This document shows positions 16,668 to 26,184 of a stretch of 64,000 nt of DNA, piece by piece. The DNA comes from Nitrososphaerota archaeon (GTDB lineage Archaea > Thermoproteota > Nitrososphaeria > Nitrososphaerales > JACPRH01): contig JACPRH010000010.1 of NCBI GenBank assembly GCA_016190055.1, positions 46,497-110,496 of the forward strand. The letters run 5' to 3'. Position numbers and translations under genes: made by a program. The notes beneath the pieces are model-generated. The model had not been told where the DNA came from, searched no databases, and worked only from the letters and a program-made list of their open reading frames with translations. The first letter of the stretch is position 1, and the number at the start of each line of letters is the position of its first letter.

Positions 16668-17333
16668 TCACTTCGGTATCGTAAACGTGACTCCTGATGA
16701 GCTGGTGAATGATGTTGAACCGGAGCCACCGCTGAAGTCATACATGACTTGGCTGCTCCTGACACTTAGTACGCCTTGGTCTCCGGGCTGAACTGTTCCG
16801 TAAACAGCAACCTTGGTTGTTATGTCTAGTATGCTGGATGTGTGTGGTTCAACTGTGAAGTTTAGGCTTTTGCTGAGATTGGTTTGGCCGCGAGCTGGCC
16901 CGGTAATGCCTATTTCGCCTTGAGCTTGTGGGCCGTTAGATTTAGACTGTTGAGAGATATTGCTCTTACCTGTGCTAGATCCTATAGTGACTTCCCTGTT
17001 GGGAAACTCGATGCGGAGATCTGCCTCGACTAACTTTAACGTGATTTCAACAGGAAATGTGTCAGTAACATTAAGAGAGATCTGCATGGTTACTAGAGTC
17101 TGACCATTGCTATGCGTGGTGTTCAAAACTGAAGCATGATCTAACTGAACTGTTTTAGTGGGCTGAACCTTGTTCGATGCTGTAGGTTGTGTTTGTGAAA
17201 GTGTCGCGGTGGTCGTGGTACTAGTATGGGTCTGATAATCACTGTTGGGTTGGTTCAGCGAAAAGCCTGCTAATTCTATAATGACGATTAGAATCACGAC
17301 TCCCACTATGATTTTCTTTAACATGTGGTTCAA
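16668..17333 (-). CDS. Membrane-anchored secreted protein (221 aa)
   Basis: A short basic start (MNHMLKKI) and a 20-residue hydrophobic helix are followed by a Ser/Thr-rich linker (HTSTTTTATLSQTQPT). The rest, residues about 60-221, is beta-rich and resembles a late-embryogenesis/Ig-like sandwich (LVTMQISLNVTDTFPVEITLKL), with potential N-glycosylation sites. Its stop is one base before the next gene's ATG, so the two act together, perhaps as a surface module. Family not recognised with certainty. Confidence 0.6.
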   Translation of the reverse strand: MNHMLKKIIVGVVILIVIIELAGFSLNQPNSDYQTHTSTTTTATLSQTQPTASNKVQPTKTVQLDHASVLNTTHSNGQTLVTMQISLNVTDTFPVEITLKLVEADLRIEFPNREVTIGSSTGKSNISQQSKSNGPQAQGEIGITGPARGQTNLSKSLNFTVEPHTSSILDITTKVAVYGTVQPGDQGVLSVRSSQVMYDFSGGSGSTSFTSSSGVTFTIPK

Positions 17334-17407
17334 GTAGCGGTTAAATTGGTGGCGCTTTTAACACTATCGCTACTTTTCTCACCTACCCTTATTAGAGATA
17401 CATCGAG

Positions 17408-17599
17408 ATGTGGAATGTAGCGAGGGTGGTATTAGTGGAGAAAGGAGAGAAAGTGCTGGGGACAAGCAGAGTAGGCCCCAAATTCCGCGTAACCCTCGTC
17501 AAAAACGTGCAGGAGAAGCTTCAGGTCAAAGAAGGAGATCTCATCGTCTACGTAGAGGATGCGCGAGGCAATGTGACCTTAAGGGCGTCGAAACTCTAG
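17408..17599 (+). CDS. AbrB/SpoVT-type DNA-binding protein (63 aa)
   Basis: The pattern KVLGTSRVGPKFRVTLVKNV followed by LQVKEGDLIVYVEDARGN is the swapped-hairpin AbrB fold. Short archaeal versions often act as antitoxins or local regulators. It lies directly beside the 3' end of hsdS (opposite strand), so it could influence the restriction genes, but no toxin gene is adjacent. Confidence 0.7.
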   Translation: MWNVARVVLVEKGEKVLGTSRVGPKFRVTLVKNVQEKLQVKEGDLIVYVEDARGNVTLRASKL

Positions 17600-17623
17600 T
17601 TAAGCTGAAACAGGACATTCAAC

Positions 17624-18997
17624 CTATAACATGCCGTTAAATGCTCTATCAAGTATAGATGGCAATAACATGTCTACTTGAGCTGCCGTTTCAACTTGAT
17701 GATGCTTGAGCGCGTCTACTTTCTTTTGCAAGTGATTGAGATAAGCAACAACACGAAGTTGTTCTGATAGAGGAGGCACGGGAATCTTTGCTATGCGTAA
17801 TCTTCCAAGACTAACGTTATATTGTCCAGCAGTTGTTCTTGCAAAGTCAACTAGTTGATTTTCTGTTCGAAGATACTTGAGCAAAAGCTGTAAGTATTCG
17901 GGGGTAACAATATTGCGATCGCACCGAATCCGTATTAAATATGAGGCAAATGCTGTAGGTTCGGAGAGGGCGGGTACTACCGCACATCGTCCAACTAAAT
18001 CGGCACTCCCATTGGTGCGGACTACCAAAATATCGCCTTCAGCAAGGAGCACGCGGTTCAATTCAGAGCTGCTTATTTGCCCGTATTTGATATTATCAAA
18101 ATTAATTAGTTCAGATGCCACATTCGGGATACGCAACACAGCCACTGAATTTGCTATTTTTGTGTATCCACACTTTATTGATGTACCGTAACCGGCTTCT
18201 ATGATAAAATCATCTAACTCCAGAAGGCCGTACTGCGCAGTAAGTGTTTTGACCTTCGTTGCGGATATACTCTTGTTGAGCGCTTCAGATTCTTCCATTG
18301 CTTTTCGCTGAATACTATGAGCTTTCTCAACCTTGGCTGCGAGAGATTCGATACGCTTTACAATACTACATTGATCCTTAAGGAACTTAGGCAAGTCCAA
18401 CAACTTGGAGGTATCCTCACCATTTTCGATTGTTGATAGAATCTTAACCACTGAATCTACTATATCTGGTGGTGGGATAGGAACAAGAAATGTCTTGACC
18501 ATTCGTCCATTAATATTTTTTTGGCTAGTTCCTTTTGCGTCTGCAAAAAGCGCTAAACGTGCGTTAATTAAGCAATAATAAAGGTATTCTGATGGTATAT
18601 TAGGTTTCGGTTCTAAGCCTATAATTGCCTGATTGGTTGCAAGAGGCCTTGCAACTATCGTTGTCTTTCCGATACTTCCATAGATTGAAAAGAGCACTGT
18701 TCCTTTTGGAAACATCTTCGCTGTGCTTTTCTGTAATGCCTCTTTTGTAATGCATTCTTCTGTGGAATCTATCCATTTTCCTGCTTCTGTGATATCCCCA
18801 ATTTTAGCCCAAGGGATATCTCCGTTGTAAAGTGTAGGATCTCCTCTCGACGGAGTACCTCCACTAGAGATTGTTGCTAATTCAGATAACGGGACTTGTG
18901 CATAACGCGAATACAGTTGTGAATATACGAGCTTGACTGCTGTATCCAATATTTCTGTCCGAGTAGTAGCGCTTGTTTTGAACCCAGGAATAATCAT
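17624..18997 (-). CDS. hsdS: Type I restriction-modification specificity subunit
   Basis: HsdS selects the split DNA target for methylation and restriction. The 457 residues contain two target-recognition domains. The first begins near residue 35 (PLSELATISSGGTPSRGD) and includes IPWAKIGDITEAGKWI. A central helical spacer runs about 205-250. The second covers about 260-420 and ends with VPPLSEQLRVVAYLNHLQKK, another conserved spacer. Its start overlaps the hsdM stop by 4 bases. No frame break is visible, so the specificity unit looks intact. Confidence 0.92.
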   Translation of the reverse strand: MIIPGFKTSATTRTEILDTAVKLVYSQLYSRYAQVPLSELATISSGGTPSRGDPTLYNGDIPWAKIGDITEAGKWIDSTEECITKEALQKSTAKMFPKGTVLFSIYGSIGKTTIVARPLATNQAIIGLEPKPNIPSEYLYYCLINARLALFADAKGTSQKNINGRMVKTFLVPIPPPDIVDSVVKILSTIENGEDTSKLLDLPKFLKDQCSIVKRIESLAAKVEKAHSIQRKAMEESEALNKSISATKVKTLTAQYGLLELDDFIIEAGYGTSIKCGYTKIANSVAVLRIPNVASELINFDNIKYGQISSSELNRVLLAEGDILVVRTNGSADLVGRCAVVPALSEPTAFASYLIRIRCDRNIVTPEYLQLLLKYLRTENQLVDFARTTAGQYNVSLGRLRIAKIPVPPLSEQLRVVAYLNHLQKKVDALKHHQVETAAQVDMLLPSILDRAFNGML

Positions 18998-20529
18998 TTG
19001 CTACTCGGCTCTAGCGTTTGCTTAATCTCAGCGATAATTTCGAAAACACGCTGTTCATTTTTGAGAATGGAATCAACTAATTGTTCTGGTGGTAAATGGG
19101 CGGCATCTATTCTTGCCTTTGGGTTTTTTATATCCAGATTATAGCCACTTTCAATTACTTTCTTTACAGGTACTTTCCAACCGTATTCATTTACTGTTCT
19201 ATGATCCCACCACGAAACGACCGGCTCGAATTCCTCAAATCTCAGTGGGTTGGTTTTAGTATATTGTCTTCGGCCTTCCGGCAACGGGAGTTCATAATAC
19301 CAGATTTCGTTAGTAGGGCCATCACGTTCGAAGAATAGCAGGTTAGTGGCAATTCCAGTATAGGGCGCAAAAACACCATTAGGTAACCTCACGATTGTGT
19401 GTAGATTAAATTTTTCAAGCAATTCTTTCTTGATACGCGCACTTACCCCGTCTCCAAATAAGGTGCCGTTTGGAACGACAATGCCACATCTACCACCTTT
19501 TTGCCCACCAACATTTCTCTTCAACTTCCTCATGATGAGCTGAAGAAAAAGTAGCGTCGTCTCAGCTGTCTGCTTATCTTCTGGGAAGTTAGAGAGTATC
19601 CCACGTTCCTCTTCGCCTCCGAACGGTGGGTTCGTAAGGATAATGTCTACCCGCTCTTTATCGCCCATCTCTCTCAACGGAAAACGTAGAGAATTCAGGG
19701 GATCTATCCGAGGGTAATCAAGGCCATGAAGCAGTAAATTCATCTGGCATAATAGGTAAGGCAGAGGTTTAGCATCTCCACCAAGAAGCGAATCTCGTTG
19801 TAGTTTCTCAAAATCTTCTGCGCGCTTACATTGCTTCTTCAGATATTCGAATGATTCAACAAGGAACCCCCCAGTGCCGCACGCTGGATCTAGGACTACT
19901 TCGCCTAGCTTCGGATCATTTACCTCAACCATGAAACGAATTACTGGCCGCGGTGTGTAGAATTCTCCCGCGTCGCCAGCTGCATCTCTCATTTCCTTTA
20001 GCATGCTCTCATAGAGATGCGAAAGGGTATGGATATCCTCTGAAGATGTAAAGTGAATCCTATTTACTAGATTAATAATATCGCGTAGCAAATATCCGTT
20101 AACCATCCGGTTGATAGTTCCTCGGAATACTATCGCGATTACATCACGTCGATCGCCGCCGTTTGAACCTTGAAGGCTCCGCAAATACGAAAATAGTCCC
20201 AATCCCTTAGTTCCATCAGGGCGAACTGCATCTTCATTATTAATGAAGGCGATGAGCTCATCTCCGGTAATTCCATCTTCTTTCTCGGCCCAGTCTCTCC
20301 ACCTGTAGGGTCGTTCGATTGCAGATAGATACTTCTCTCCAGCGAGCATACTCTCAGTTTCACGCATCCTCTCCATGTCATCAAGGAACTTGAGAAACAT
20401 GATCCAAGTAAGCATTGGTAAACGGTCTAGGTCACCGTTCAACCCCTTATCCTTGCGCATAATATCGCGCGCAGATTTGATAAGACTTCCAAGCTGCTGC
20501 GTAGTCACTTTTGGTTTATTATCAACCAT
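18994..20529 (-). CDS. hsdM: Type I restriction-modification N6-adenine methyltransferase subunit
   Basis: HsdM transfers a methyl group from SAM to adenine in the site read by HsdS. The N-terminal helical domain (about 1-150) is followed by the catalytic core with DPACGTGGFLVESFEYL (motif I, about residue 213) and ILTNPPFGGEEE (motif IV NPPF, about residue 300). The 511-residue length is normal. It is preceded by hsdR with a gap of 22 bases and overlaps hsdS, giving the order R-M-S in one operon. Confidence 0.95.
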   Translation of the reverse strand: MVDNKPKVTTQQLGSLIKSARDIMRKDKGLNGDLDRLPMLTWIMFLKFLDDMERMRETESMLAGEKYLSAIERPYRWRDWAEKEDGITGDELIAFINNEDAVRPDGTKGLGLFSYLRSLQGSNGGDRRDVIAIVFRGTINRMVNGYLLRDIINLVNRIHFTSSEDIHTLSHLYESMLKEMRDAAGDAGEFYTPRPVIRFMVEVNDPKLGEVVLDPACGTGGFLVESFEYLKKQCKRAEDFEKLQRDSLLGGDAKPLPYLLCQMNLLLHGLDYPRIDPLNSLRFPLREMGDKERVDIILTNPPFGGEEERGILSNFPEDKQTAETTLLFLQLIMRKLKRNVGGQKGGRCGIVVPNGTLFGDGVSARIKKELLEKFNLHTIVRLPNGVFAPYTGIATNLLFFERDGPTNEIWYYELPLPEGRRQYTKTNPLRFEEFEPVVSWWDHRTVNEYGWKVPVKKVIESGYNLDIKNPKARIDAAHLPPEQLVDSILKNEQRVFEIIAEIKQTLEPSSK

Positions 20530-20551
20530 CTTTCTTACCGTCCATTTTCAC

Positions 20552-22939
20552 CTAATTTGAATAGAGCAGATTCTGTAGCTCCCCAAGGGTATCTCTAAGC
20601 TCGATAGGCCCTCCGAACAACTCCGTTATTTCCATTAAGTTCCCGTGATTTGATATTGGAGGTATCTTCAGGACATTCGTATCCGTAAGTTGCTGTGTCC
20701 CGAACTCGATGTATTTCTCAAGCATCTCGTTAAGTATTTGTTTCGCTTCCTCACCAAATTTGCTGAAAAAGTCCTTACGGTTCTTACGTACTTGCTCTAC
20801 CCGCTCTCTTCTCGTTCTCAATGGCGCGTTATATGCAACATGGCATAAAAGATCGAATGGGTCAGCATCGTATTGCTTGGTTGCTTCGGCCAGCTGTTCA
20901 AAGGTTATGCCTCTATCCTCAAGCGCCGATAGTATTTGCTTACGCTGTTCAGCATTACTCCATTTAGAACGTAGCTCTGCAGCGGATGTATACATGCTCC
21001 TCAACTGATCTGCCGTGTAATCGGTGTACTTAACAACTACAAGTCGCTTACCGTCTGAATCCAACTCATAAACAATATCCGCTACCATCTCAACAGGTCT
21101 TCCATTCACATAGTATTTTTTCGGGGTTCCCTCAGAATCATCCTTTATTCTTGGAGTATTATCTCGGGCCGTCCGAGCTTCTTCTTGTGATTCCTTGTCT
21201 ATGTACTCCTCAAACGTTGCTTTAACCGTCTTTCCGTTTTCGTCTATCTCCTCTTCAGTGATGCGGGCAGGTTCACCGTCGAATTCCGGATCCGCGAATA
21301 ATCGAGTGGCGCTTCCCGTATAGTCGATTATATTGAAATACAGTTTACCGTAGTCATCTCGGACTCGGGTTCCCCGTCCTATGATCTGCTTGAAATCCAC
21401 CATTGAATTGATGACCTTGAATATTACGACGTTCTTGCACATCGGAGCATCGATTCCAGTTGTCAAAAGCTGCGAAGTAGTCAGAATAACCGGCGTTTTC
21501 GTCTCAAGCTCCATGAACCTATCTAGATGACCTCTTCCGATGTCACCCTCATCCGAAACGACTCGGCAGACATAATCTGGATGCTCTTTAACTAGGTCTA
21601 GGTTGCAGTTGTTGAGTGCTTTACGCATATCTTCGGCATGTTCCTGATCAACACAGAAAATAATGGTCTTAGCGAACCTGTCTTTTTCTTTTAAGAAACT
21701 TGTTAGGTGCTTAGCTACTGCTTCAGTGCGGGCCTTGTAGGAAACTATCCTTTCAAAGTCTTTAGTGCCATATAATTCATCCGGGATTTCTCGACCAAGC
21801 TTATCTTTCTCACCTTTAGCGGGTCGCCAACCTGTTGCGTCTACGCTAGGTACGACACGGTGAACACGGTAAGGTGCTAAGAACCCGTCTTCAATCCCCT
21901 GTTTCAGACTGTATGTGTAAATGGGGTTGCCGAAATAGCGGTACGTATCTCGGTTATCCTCTCTGAGAGGTGTTGCGGTCATTCCAATCTGGTATGCTGG
22001 CTCGAAGTACTCCAGTATCTCGCGCCAATTACTCTCATCCTTAGCACTCCCTCTATGGCACTCGTCAACGATAATGAGGTCGAAGAAATCTCTGGAAAAC
22101 TCTCGATAAAGACCCGGGCGGTGCTCATCTTTCGCGACTGCTTGGTAAGTTGAGAAGTACACCTCTCGACTCTTAACAGCTTCTCCCTGAATTTGCCATC
22201 TAGCATCGCCAAGAGATGCAAATGTCTTATCCTTCGGATCTTCAACTAGAACAGTCCTATCTGCAAGGTATAGAATCTTTGGACGCCTGTACTCGCCAGT
22301 TCTATTCCAACGCGTATTCCAAAGCTTCCAGACAATCTGGAACGCGATATACGTCTTACCGGTTCCAGTAGCCAGTGTCAATAAAACCCGTCTTTTTCCT
22401 TGAAGGACGGACTTAACAGCGCGGTTAATTGCAATCTCTTGGTAGTATCGAAGCGCCTTTCCAGCTAGGGTATTACAAGGTGCAAGAAGTCGTTCACCAA
22501 CTTCAGGCGTAATGTTTTCTGATGTGCTTAACCTACTCCAAAGATCATCAGGCGTTGGGAAACGCTCAAAATCAGTATCACGCCCCGTGATAAAGTCGTG
22601 CTCGACAATACCTTTACCGTTAGTCGAGTATGCAAATTTGAGACCAAGCATCGACGCGTATTCCTTGGCTTGTTGTAATCCATCGCCAGCGTTCTTGTAA
22701 GCGGATTTCGCCTCAACGACCGCGATAGAGAAGTCTCGCCTATATCTTAACAGGTAGTCAGCCCGCTTCTGCTTCTTTCGGAAGCATTTCTCACCAGCCA
22801 CAATAATTCTTCCGTCGGTGAAGGTTTTCTGCTCGCTCATCTGATCGTCAGTCCAACCTGCACCGTAAAGCTTGGGCAAAACATACTTTCGACAAGTATC
22901 AGCTTCCGTTATCAAGTCTCGTAACCCTTTCGCCTGCAA
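20552..22939 (-). CDS. hsdR: Type I restriction enzyme motor/nuclease subunit (EcoEI-like)
   Basis: HsdR translocates and cuts unmethylated DNA. The 795 residues begin (TTG start) with a PD-(D/E)xK nuclease domain, RADYLLRYRRDFSIAVVEAK (about residues 55-78). The SF2 helicase core follows with LATGTGKTYIAFQ (about 193), IIVDECHRGSAKDES (about 290), MTATPLRED and a C-terminal helicase segment DFKQIIGRGTRVRDD. A helical C-terminal domain binds the methylase. All motifs are intact, so the system is probably active. Confidence 0.95.
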   Translation of the reverse strand: MQAKGLRDLITEADTCRKYVLPKLYGAGWTDDQMSEQKTFTDGRIIVAGEKCFRKKQKRADYLLRYRRDFSIAVVEAKSAYKNAGDGLQQAKEYASMLGLKFAYSTNGKGIVEHDFITGRDTDFERFPTPDDLWSRLSTSENITPEVGERLLAPCNTLAGKALRYYQEIAINRAVKSVLQGKRRVLLTLATGTGKTYIAFQIVWKLWNTRWNRTGEYRRPKILYLADRTVLVEDPKDKTFASLGDARWQIQGEAVKSREVYFSTYQAVAKDEHRPGLYREFSRDFFDLIIVDECHRGSAKDESNWREILEYFEPAYQIGMTATPLREDNRDTYRYFGNPIYTYSLKQGIEDGFLAPYRVHRVVPSVDATGWRPAKGEKDKLGREIPDELYGTKDFERIVSYKARTEAVAKHLTSFLKEKDRFAKTIIFCVDQEHAEDMRKALNNCNLDLVKEHPDYVCRVVSDEGDIGRGHLDRFMELETKTPVILTTSQLLTTGIDAPMCKNVVIFKVINSMVDFKQIIGRGTRVRDDYGKLYFNIIDYTGSATRLFADPEFDGEPARITEEEIDENGKTVKATFEEYIDKESQEEARTARDNTPRIKDDSEGTPKKYYVNGRPVEMVADIVYELDSDGKRLVVVKYTDYTADQLRSMYTSAAELRSKWSNAEQRKQILSALEDRGITFEQLAEATKQYDADPFDLLCHVAYNAPLRTRRERVEQVRKNRKDFFSKFGEEAKQILNEMLEKYIEFGTQQLTDTNVLKIPPISNHGNLMEITELFGGPIELRDTLGELQNLLYSN

Positions 22940-23147
22940 GTGCCAACACCTGCTAACTTATATTCTAAATGTGAAGTATCCTGAATTGTGAAATCCAATT
23001 TACCGAATTTTATCCAATAGACGTTATATGCAGAAGTTGCAGTAGGATAAAGGTATCGGAATTCGCGCGAAAAAGTCGTGAAATGCTTACAAATAGTTTA
23101 AAAATGCGCAATTTCCTGACGGTAAGAGTATTGTTAGGGTTTTTACG

Positions 23148-24200
23148 ATGGATGATAGAGAAGTATTAAGCAACTATTTGGATATTATTCGAAGCGATGC
23201 CTTCCTAAAATACGAGAAACGGCTTGCTGCGAGGGCCATCAGTAATCTAAAAAAGTCCCAAAAGAGCGATGAGGTATCTTTAGTCAAAACCATAATTAAT
23301 AGTTTTGGCAGCCTACCATCCTTTAGCAACAAAAAGTTCGGCATCTCGACTCGGTCGATTTTTATCCACGATCAGAAGTCGCGGGTCATTTTCAATTCAT
23401 ACTACGACAATAATCCGTGTGAACTAGGTGATGTTATCTTCATCATATCTGTAGTTCTAGATGGGAAAAAGTGTTTTGAGAAGTTCACAATTACACAGTT
23501 TAAGAATGCTAAGAGCACGAACAATATTAAATGGAGCGGTATAGACCAAAAGCAACTTTACTTATTATCTAGGTTCCCTTGCTTCAGAGGAAAGAAAGGC
23601 ATTATTCCGAAGAAAGATTGTTTCCTACCCAATTATTCTGGGTGTCTAGGATCATACGGTTTCTTGTATAATAAAGGGGATTTTGCTTTTGTTAGCGCGA
23701 CCTCATTAGATTCGTTTCTTAGAGGTAGACAGGATCTCAAAGGTGAAGACCTTTACAAGCTGAGCATTACTGCAAAAGATTTTCCATGGCCCTACTTCTA
23801 CCTCACCTCTTCGGATGCGAAAAAGATTATTGAAATGGCGAATCTTTTTATTGATATCTCATATCCTCTCCCTAATCTCTTTGGAAACCATCATTATGCC
23901 GCTGATATCTACGACTTTTCTCACAAGTATTTGACATTAGGCATAGGTGAATCTACACTTATGGAATATGGAAGTGAGAACCCGCAAGCCAAGCGTTTCC
24001 TTGATAATTTGATTCAAAACCTGTATGAACTAGGTAAAAAGAAAAAAGCCAAGCTGATGAAGAATTTTGCTAAAAGATACTTTGTAGGTAATCATCCAAA
24101 TGAGGATGGTCGCCGAGCTGAAGCGTATCCAGATATCGAAAATAACGGAATCGGTATTGTCCACACAATAATAAATCTAGGTAATTCTAGACCTGAGTAA
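23148..24200 (+). CDS. Hypothetical protein in the defence island, possible nuclease-like core
   Basis: The 350-residue protein is not recognised. Residues about 90-125 read ELGDVIFIISVVLDGKKCFE and then KFTITQFKNAK; the D ... Q-x-K spacing is reminiscent of a degenerate PD-(D/E)xK core as seen in several defence proteins, but that is inference. The codon use is A/T-rich, unlike the flanking core genes. It diverges from hsdR and is the first of a plus-strand group. An A/T-rich promoter-like stretch (AATAGTTTAAAAATGCGC) precedes the ATG. Confidence 0.55.
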   Translation: MDDREVLSNYLDIIRSDAFLKYEKRLAARAISNLKKSQKSDEVSLVKTIINSFGSLPSFSNKKFGISTRSIFIHDQKSRVIFNSYYDNNPCELGDVIFIISVVLDGKKCFEKFTITQFKNAKSTNNIKWSGIDQKQLYLLSRFPCFRGKKGIIPKKDCFLPNYSGCLGSYGFLYNKGDFAFVSATSLDSFLRGRQDLKGEDLYKLSITAKDFPWPYFYLTSSDAKKIIEMANLFIDISYPLPNLFGNHHYAADIYDFSHKYLTLGIGESTLMEYGSENPQAKRFLDNLIQNLYELGKKKKAKLMKNFAKRYFVGNHPNEDGRRAEAYPDIENNGIGIVHTIINLGNSRPE

Positions 24201-24294
24201 ACTGATAAGTTACGAATGCCAACTATTTTACGGGATTATTTCCATGTAGAACTACCAATAGAGATAAAAACATTGAGCATGATGCTAGCAAGGA

Positions 24295-25287
24295 ATGAGC
24301 AAACGGCCTCAGCACTTTGATCAATTAATGGGACTCGGGATTCCTAAGGTTGTGCTAGACAGCATAGTAGAGGAGTATCGATTACATCTTGATCAATCAG
24401 ACGTCAACATTGAAAACATAGCGAAAGATTTGACTGAAGAACAAGCTGAGGATGTGTATTGGCGATATAGATTTGCCGGTCAAGTCTCCACTAATCTCTT
24501 CTACTTGGTCAATTTAGGTAGTCAGGATATCCAAAGTATCGCTAAGAAATTGAAACAAGAAGCTGCGCATATTTCTCAAGCTATCGAGAAGGAGATGTTG
24601 AGTGAGGAGGCCGCGGATTGGTATTATGAGCCGGGGAGCCTTAGGATAAGTGAATCAAAGGTAACAGTAGACAAAGCCTTAATGGGCTTTAATTATGTTG
24701 GTAATCCAGTATGGGTGTTTCACGAAGGTAAGCCTCAATACTTGCCACGCTTGCATAAAGCAAGCATTATTCTGCGAAAGAAGTCCAACATCTTAGAAGT
24801 TAGGTCGTCGAGCTATGGTGTGGGGAAAGGAGTATTTCGTTGGTTTATTGATAATACTAAGTTGCTCGGTAGTCCATTATGTTTCGATAAGAACATGGAA
24901 GAGCAATTTCGAAGAAAAGTCAAAAAATATACAAGTGCAACAGTCGACATTCCTGAAGGCTATTATGATGATTATATCGGGCGTGAGAGACTTTACGCGC
25001 GAACCAACGAAGGAAAAAGGAAAGACATCAGGCTAAGCCTAAGATTTCAGGAACTCGTCAAAAATGGACGCTTATCAATAGCCTACGCAACATTGGACTT
25101 GATGAAGGATATGGAGGTCTCTTTCAATCTAAATGCTAGACTCGGACGACTTTTCTTTAAAGCTTATGTTAGAGAAGAAGTGCTTGATGCAGTAATAAAC
25201 ATCGTGGAGAAGGTGTATGAGAGCGTTGGTGGATACCCGCAAAAGTCCTTATACGAAAATCTTAGAATACCTAGACAAGAAGTATAA
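24295..25287 (+). CDS. Hypothetical protein, first gene of an overlapping three-gene unit
   Basis: The 330-residue product starts MSKRPQHFDQLMGLGIP and is partly helical (about 1-110), followed by a beta-rich middle (LRKKSNILEVRSSSYGVGKG) and a helical C-terminus. I recognise no family or catalytic motif. Its 3' end overlaps the next ORF by 71 bases, and that ORF in turn overlaps the Mrr-like nuclease, so the three are probably expressed together. By context it may be a sensor or regulator of the nuclease. Confidence 0.6.
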   Translation: MSKRPQHFDQLMGLGIPKVVLDSIVEEYRLHLDQSDVNIENIAKDLTEEQAEDVYWRYRFAGQVSTNLFYLVNLGSQDIQSIAKKLKQEAAHISQAIEKEMLSEEAADWYYEPGSLRISESKVTVDKALMGFNYVGNPVWVFHEGKPQYLPRLHKASIILRKKSNILEVRSSSYGVGKGVFRWFIDNTKLLGSPLCFDKNMEEQFRRKVKKYTSATVDIPEGYYDDYIGRERLYARTNEGKRKDIRLSLRFQELVKNGRLSIAYATLDLMKDMEVSFNLNARLGRLFFKAYVREEVLDAVINIVEKVYESVGGYPQKSLYENLRIPRQEV

Positions 25288-25639
25288 TGAGGGTATTCGG
25301 CAAATATTCATTGAAACCCTCAGTCAGGACACTTCTATTTCAGTAGATAGATTGCTAACAATAATACCGGAATTTCTAAAGGACGGACACTTATCTGTTA
25401 GGTTCGAAATTAGATGTCCTACCTGCAACGAGAACCATGGTTCATATAACAGGATGTCCGATATACCTCTAAAGAATATCTTCTGTGAAGATTGCGACAC
25501 ATCTTTCTATACTCTGAGCCAAGAAGTCATCGACGTTTCACTACTTGTTTCAGAAAGGCTGGGTGGAGCAGCCGCAAAGCCGTTTTTTCGACCATTGGTC
25601 AAACCCCCCAGATTTAACGCACCGCCAAGTCCTCTCTAA
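25217..25639 (+). CDS. Zinc-finger protein, middle gene of the three-gene unit
   Basis: The 140-residue ORF has an N-terminal helical part (YTKILEYLDKKYNEGIRQIF) and two Cys pairs, CPTCNENHGSYNRMSD and FCEDCDTSFYTLS, giving a zinc ribbon at about residues 68-98. The C-terminus is Pro-rich. It starts inside the preceding gene and no later in-frame start keeps the helical part, so the long overlap appears real. Role unknown; a nucleic-acid-binding adaptor is possible. Confidence 0.6.
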   Translation: MRALVDTRKSPYTKILEYLDKKYNEGIRQIFIETLSQDTSISVDRLLTIIPEFLKDGHLSVRFEIRCPTCNENHGSYNRMSDIPLKNIFCEDCDTSFYTLSQEVIDVSLLVSERLGGAAAKPFFRPLVKPPRFNAPPSPL

Positions 25640-26093
25640 CTTGTCTGAATTAGATATTACCTTACCGTCGAGGCTTGCGTATTCAACGAGAGGGCACGTT
25701 TTTGAAGATTTAATGGGTTCAATGTTCGCGAAAATCCCGGGACTCCGAGTAAAGTTAAGACGATTAACACCCAAAGGCGAACGGGATATTCTGATATTCG
25801 CTGATGATGACGGGTTATCAAAGATAATTGGTACATTATCATGCGTGGAATGCAAGTGGCTCAAGGGCCCGGTTGGTGTTGGGATTGTAAATGAATTGAC
25901 AGGTAAGGCGGATAATCCTTGGACCAAAGCGGCCTTCCTTATCAGTATGAGCGGTTTCTCTCCCGACGCTAAGCAGCGTTGTCGCGACTCTGATATACCA
26001 ATTTTCCCATTATCTAAAGAAGACATCTTATCATTGCTTAAGGCAGAGATATCGTTCAAGGATCTCCTTGAACAAATTATGGCAGCGTATTAA
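25545..26093 (+). CDS. Mrr-like PD-(D/E)xK nuclease
   Basis: The core reads RGHVFEDLMGSMFAKIPGLR, then GERDILIF and SCVECKWLKGP. Glu54, Asp81 and Glu102-x-Lys104 form the nuclease triad as in Mrr_cat restriction endonucleases. The TTG at 25545 overlaps the preceding ORF by 95 bases; a TTG at 25641, just after that ORF's stop, keeps the whole nuclease and is an equally good start. It is the presumed effector of the overlapping three-gene unit, next to the type I system. Confidence 0.78.
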   Translation: MFQKGWVEQPQSRFFDHWSNPPDLTHRQVLSNLSELDITLPSRLAYSTRGHVFEDLMGSMFAKIPGLRVKLRRLTPKGERDILIFADDDGLSKIIGTLSCVECKWLKGPVGVGIVNELTGKADNPWTKAAFLISMSGFSPDAKQRCRDSDIPIFPLSKEDILSLLKAEISFKDLLEQIMAAY

Positions 26094-26184
26094 TCCTATG
26101 CTCGACTAGGGGTGTTGAAAGGCAAGTATCACAAGCAGAAGAATAAGCCAAAGCAGTTCTTAGAATGTTGAGCTAATTCAGGTT

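Noticed and set aside
16667-16765. Longer N-terminus of the membrane/zinc-ribbon protein
   Set aside because: It would overlap the upstream coding region in another frame by 98 bases; the ATG one base after that gene's stop is far more natural.
17410-17640. 76-aa ORF overlapping the AbrB-like gene
   Set aside because: The other frame has the clear AbrB pattern; this frame has no recognisable fold.
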